Positions 61,928-64,000 of a stretch of 64,000 bases of DNA are shown piece after piece. The notes beneath the pieces were generated by a model. It was not told the DNA's origin, did no database searches, and saw only the letters and a program-made list of their open reading frames with translations. The translations under genes were made by a program, and so were the position numbers. This stretch comes from Panopea generosa. Lineage: Eukaryota > Mollusca > Bivalvia > Adapedonta > Hiatellidae. The stretch covers positions 89,716,836 to 89,780,835 of the forward strand of contig CM055897.1 in assembly GCA_029582155.1 (NCBI GenBank), written 5' to 3'. The first letter of the stretch is position 1; every line of letters starts with the position of its first letter.

Positions 61928-62225
61928 GGCAGCAGCATTATCACCATTCACACTAACATGACACACATCATCATCAGCAGCAACATCACTGTTCATACTA
62001 ACATCAAACACTACATCATCATTAGCAGCAGTAAACACCACCATTCATACTAATATCACACTCCTCATCATCATCAGCAGCAGCAGCAACATCACCATTA
62101 TCATAATGTCACATACATCATCATCAGCAGCAGCAGTAAATATCACCATACATTAACAGCTCACACATTATCATCATCAGCAGCAGCAAACATCAACATT
62201 CACATTAATATCACACACACATGGT
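61928..62225. repeat. CAN-rich minisatellite, right part
   Basis: The same units as 58790-59924 ('accattcacactaac', 'catcatcatcagcagcagca') resume in the same orientation. This shows a single array interrupted by the 2.0-kb insertion. Confidence 0.88.
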
Positions 62226-63224
62226 AAAATATTTTGGTTTTTTAAGGTTTAAATGTTTTGTCGATACTGCATCAGTCAAGTGAATAGATTTGTAGGGAAA
62301 ACACTGTTTGTTTGGCTTTTAAACAATATATTTTGTGTCATATCAGCTTAAATTGTTGGGAGATGGGGTTATGAATTGTCACTATTATTAAGTTTCACTT
62401 GGTAAAATATGTTGATTTTGTTTTTGTCAAGGTTTAAGGATTAGTTGATAAATTTATATATAAAATCAGTCATGTGAATAAATTTGTGGCCTAAAATGCT
62501 ATATAGTAGGCAATCCAAAAAGCAAAATGACCCTATTTTAACTTTTGATGGCAATTTTTAGTAGAATTGTTTTAGTACCATAACATCATTCCCCAATATG
62601 TATAGCATCGTGTGATGATGGATGCCACTCATGAAATTGCGTTTTAAGGTCACAGTTGAGGTCAAAGGTCAATCAGGTGCAAAATATAAACAAAACGGTA
62701 ATGTATATAAATTATTGTCACTAATGTTACAATTATGTTGCTTTATATATATATTTTCTGTAATGACATTTTGTTAATAGTCTATTGAAACAGTGTAAAG
62801 GACAATGAAACATCTATTTAAAGGATATTGAAGCATGTCTGTCTTTCCGAGCCGAAAGTTCAATTGGTGCATTTAAAATGTAGACAATTTCAGTAGTTGT
62901 TGTTTATTGCAAATCTGTAATTTATTATTAACCTTGAATATTATACATATCTTTGAAGATAAATACTAAAATTAACTCTTAAGGTTATGTGTACGCTTGA
63001 ACGTCTGTATGTTCTACACATTACGATAATACACAGTGGTGCGGGTTTTTTTTTATCATGTATTCTTTTCAAATTGAAATGCGATTCAAGGAAAAATGAC
63101 AATTACGAATATATATACCTTAAATTAAAAGTAAATGTAAAAGAAAGAGAGTTTGTGTTATGATGTAATCAAATTACCTTAATTGTACGTAAAACTAGTA
63201 AAAGATGTCACCACATATATAAAG
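62226..63224. other. AT-rich DNA, no gene seen
   Basis: Two loosely similar stretches ('ggtaaaatattttggtttt' near 62222 and 'ggtaaaatatgttgatttt' near 62401) suggest a weak duplication of about 180 bp. Nothing else was recognised. Confidence 0.4.
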
Positions 63225-63980
63225 ATGCCATACAAAGTATCTGAGATTAGTAGAATATTACTTGTTACCTCCAGTATAAAAATTCTTGACAGAATTGACA
63301 GTTTTGATTGTGACACTTGGCGAGATTGAAACATTTTATGGCATAAAAGTTGTTATAGTGCATTCAATTCCAAAAACAAAATTAATAAACCCAAAGGAAA
63401 AATGGGACCTCCTGGACCTTCTACTAGTAGTGTTGAAGAAGTGTTGAAAGATGCTCCTGTCCTTTCAGCAACTTGAGCAAAATATTACCCACTGATTGGA
63501 GGTGTTGTATTTTATTTCAGTCGGAAGATGTAAAACAGTTACACTGTATAAGAGTGATATTTTTCAAGAATATGTATTGCGGCTGTAAATGACCTTATTG
63601 CGTCCGAAGTAAAATACATTCTAAAATGTCTGTCAAAGTTTAAACAAATTGTGAAGTATGAGGATACTATCAAAGATGGTACACTAATGACAGAATTATG
63701 ATTTGATCTGGAAAAGGGTTTAGCTCCGGTGATTATTGGTAGCGACTGGAGTAGATATTTTACAAGAAAGCGGGTATTAAATCAGTCTGTTCCAAGTAAA
63801 TATGAGGATCGTTCTATGAACATCAAAAAAGCTACTGACCCAAAAGCACAGTTTATTAGATCACCATCTATGCGTCTGATTTTGGGTCATATACTGATTT
63901 ATCTGATAATGATTCAAGTATTCTAGAGTCATATGAAAGTATACTTATACAGGAATGTGTTGACTGCTGTTCAACAAGTA
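63225..63980 (+). pseudogene. broken frame of an uncharacterised Cys/His-motif protein family
   Basis: From ATG 63225 one frame reads MPYKVSEISRILLV, ILDRIDSFDCDTW, an in-frame TGA, then ILWHKSCYSAFNSKNKI and KGKMGPPGPSTSSVEEVL before another stop. In the region after 63570 comes IAAVNDLIASEVKYILKCLS with KFKQIVKYEDTIKDG, a stop, then DLEKGLAPVIIGSDWSRYF and, in a shifted frame near 63880, SDFGSYTDLSDNDSSILESY. The W-H-x-x-C-Y-x-x-F and N-D-x-I-A-x-E-x-K-Y-x-x-x-C segments resemble repeating N-terminal modules of large uncharacterised, probably transposon-related proteins in molluscs and corals. At least three interruptions are present. Splicing could remove some, but no good splice sites were recognised. 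It runs towards the window's right edge. Confidence 0.4.
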
Positions 63981-64000
63981 AGAGGTGAGATTGGAAGGAA

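Noticed and set aside
1-64000. Retroviral or LTR elements
   Set aside because: I looked for long direct terminal repeats with TG...CA ends and for gag, protease, integrase or envelope motifs and saw none. The reverse transcriptase motifs present are all of the non-LTR type.

Overview
This is an AT-rich, gene-poor, repeat-dense stretch of animal nuclear DNA. I infer a lophotrochozoan, most likely a bivalve mollusc. The grounds are a Rho-family GTPase gene with a spliceosomal intron, an exon of a Mutator-like transposase gene of the kind abundant in bivalves, several LINE lineages, tRNA-headed SINEs with a central 'ccttgagcaagacac'-type core, and many minisatellites. No bacterial genes, operons or organelle genes are seen. 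The species call rests on general familiarity, not on a search.

Layout. 0-12 kb: a PHD-finger-like reading frame (minus, 844-1104), a piggyBac-like MITE (1723-1956), a 215-bp MITE (3249-3463), a decayed mariner-like element (3641-4623), degenerate ~230-bp repeats, SINEs, a 271-bp fold-back (9328-9598) and a 573-bp tandem duplication (9889-10970). 12-18 kb: two more SINEs, then the only confidently complete gene, an atypical two-exon Rho GTPase on the minus strand (14489-15372), then a 62/63-bp minisatellite (16128-18004). 18-28 kb: mostly featureless AT-rich DNA with one SINE, one candidate coding exon (25451-25554), tetra- and pentanucleotide arrays, and a palindrome-rich element (27886-28530). 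28.5-32.9 kb: a satellite of 85-bp monomers with a higher-order duplication of 18 monomers plus one MITE. 33-48 kb: SINEs, simple repeats and three LINE remnants (about 41.3, 42.6-43.3 and 45.1-47.5 kb), plus a broken transposase-like frame (47.56-48.1 kb). 48-54 kb: a 57-bp minisatellite with Thr-rich frames, degenerate ~170-bp and ~165-bp tandem repeats, and a cluster of GGTGCACC palindromes. 54-57.7 kb: an L1/Tx1-like LINE, truncated at its 3' end, next to the first recognisable exon of a Mutator-like transposase gene. 58.8-62.2 kb: a CAN-rich minisatellite split by a 2.0-kb inverted-repeat element, which itself carries a GGCCGGA-flanked segment and a SINE. The last kilobase holds a broken reading frame of an uncharacterised Cys/His motif family.

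The host gene content is small: the GTPase (probably a membrane or cytoskeletal signalling switch), perhaps the PHD exon, and perhaps the 25.45-kb exon. Nothing suggests that these act together. The main interest is repeat architecture: nested insertions, a higher-order satellite, and clustered palindromes. All family calls come from reading motifs by eye and none was checked against a database.
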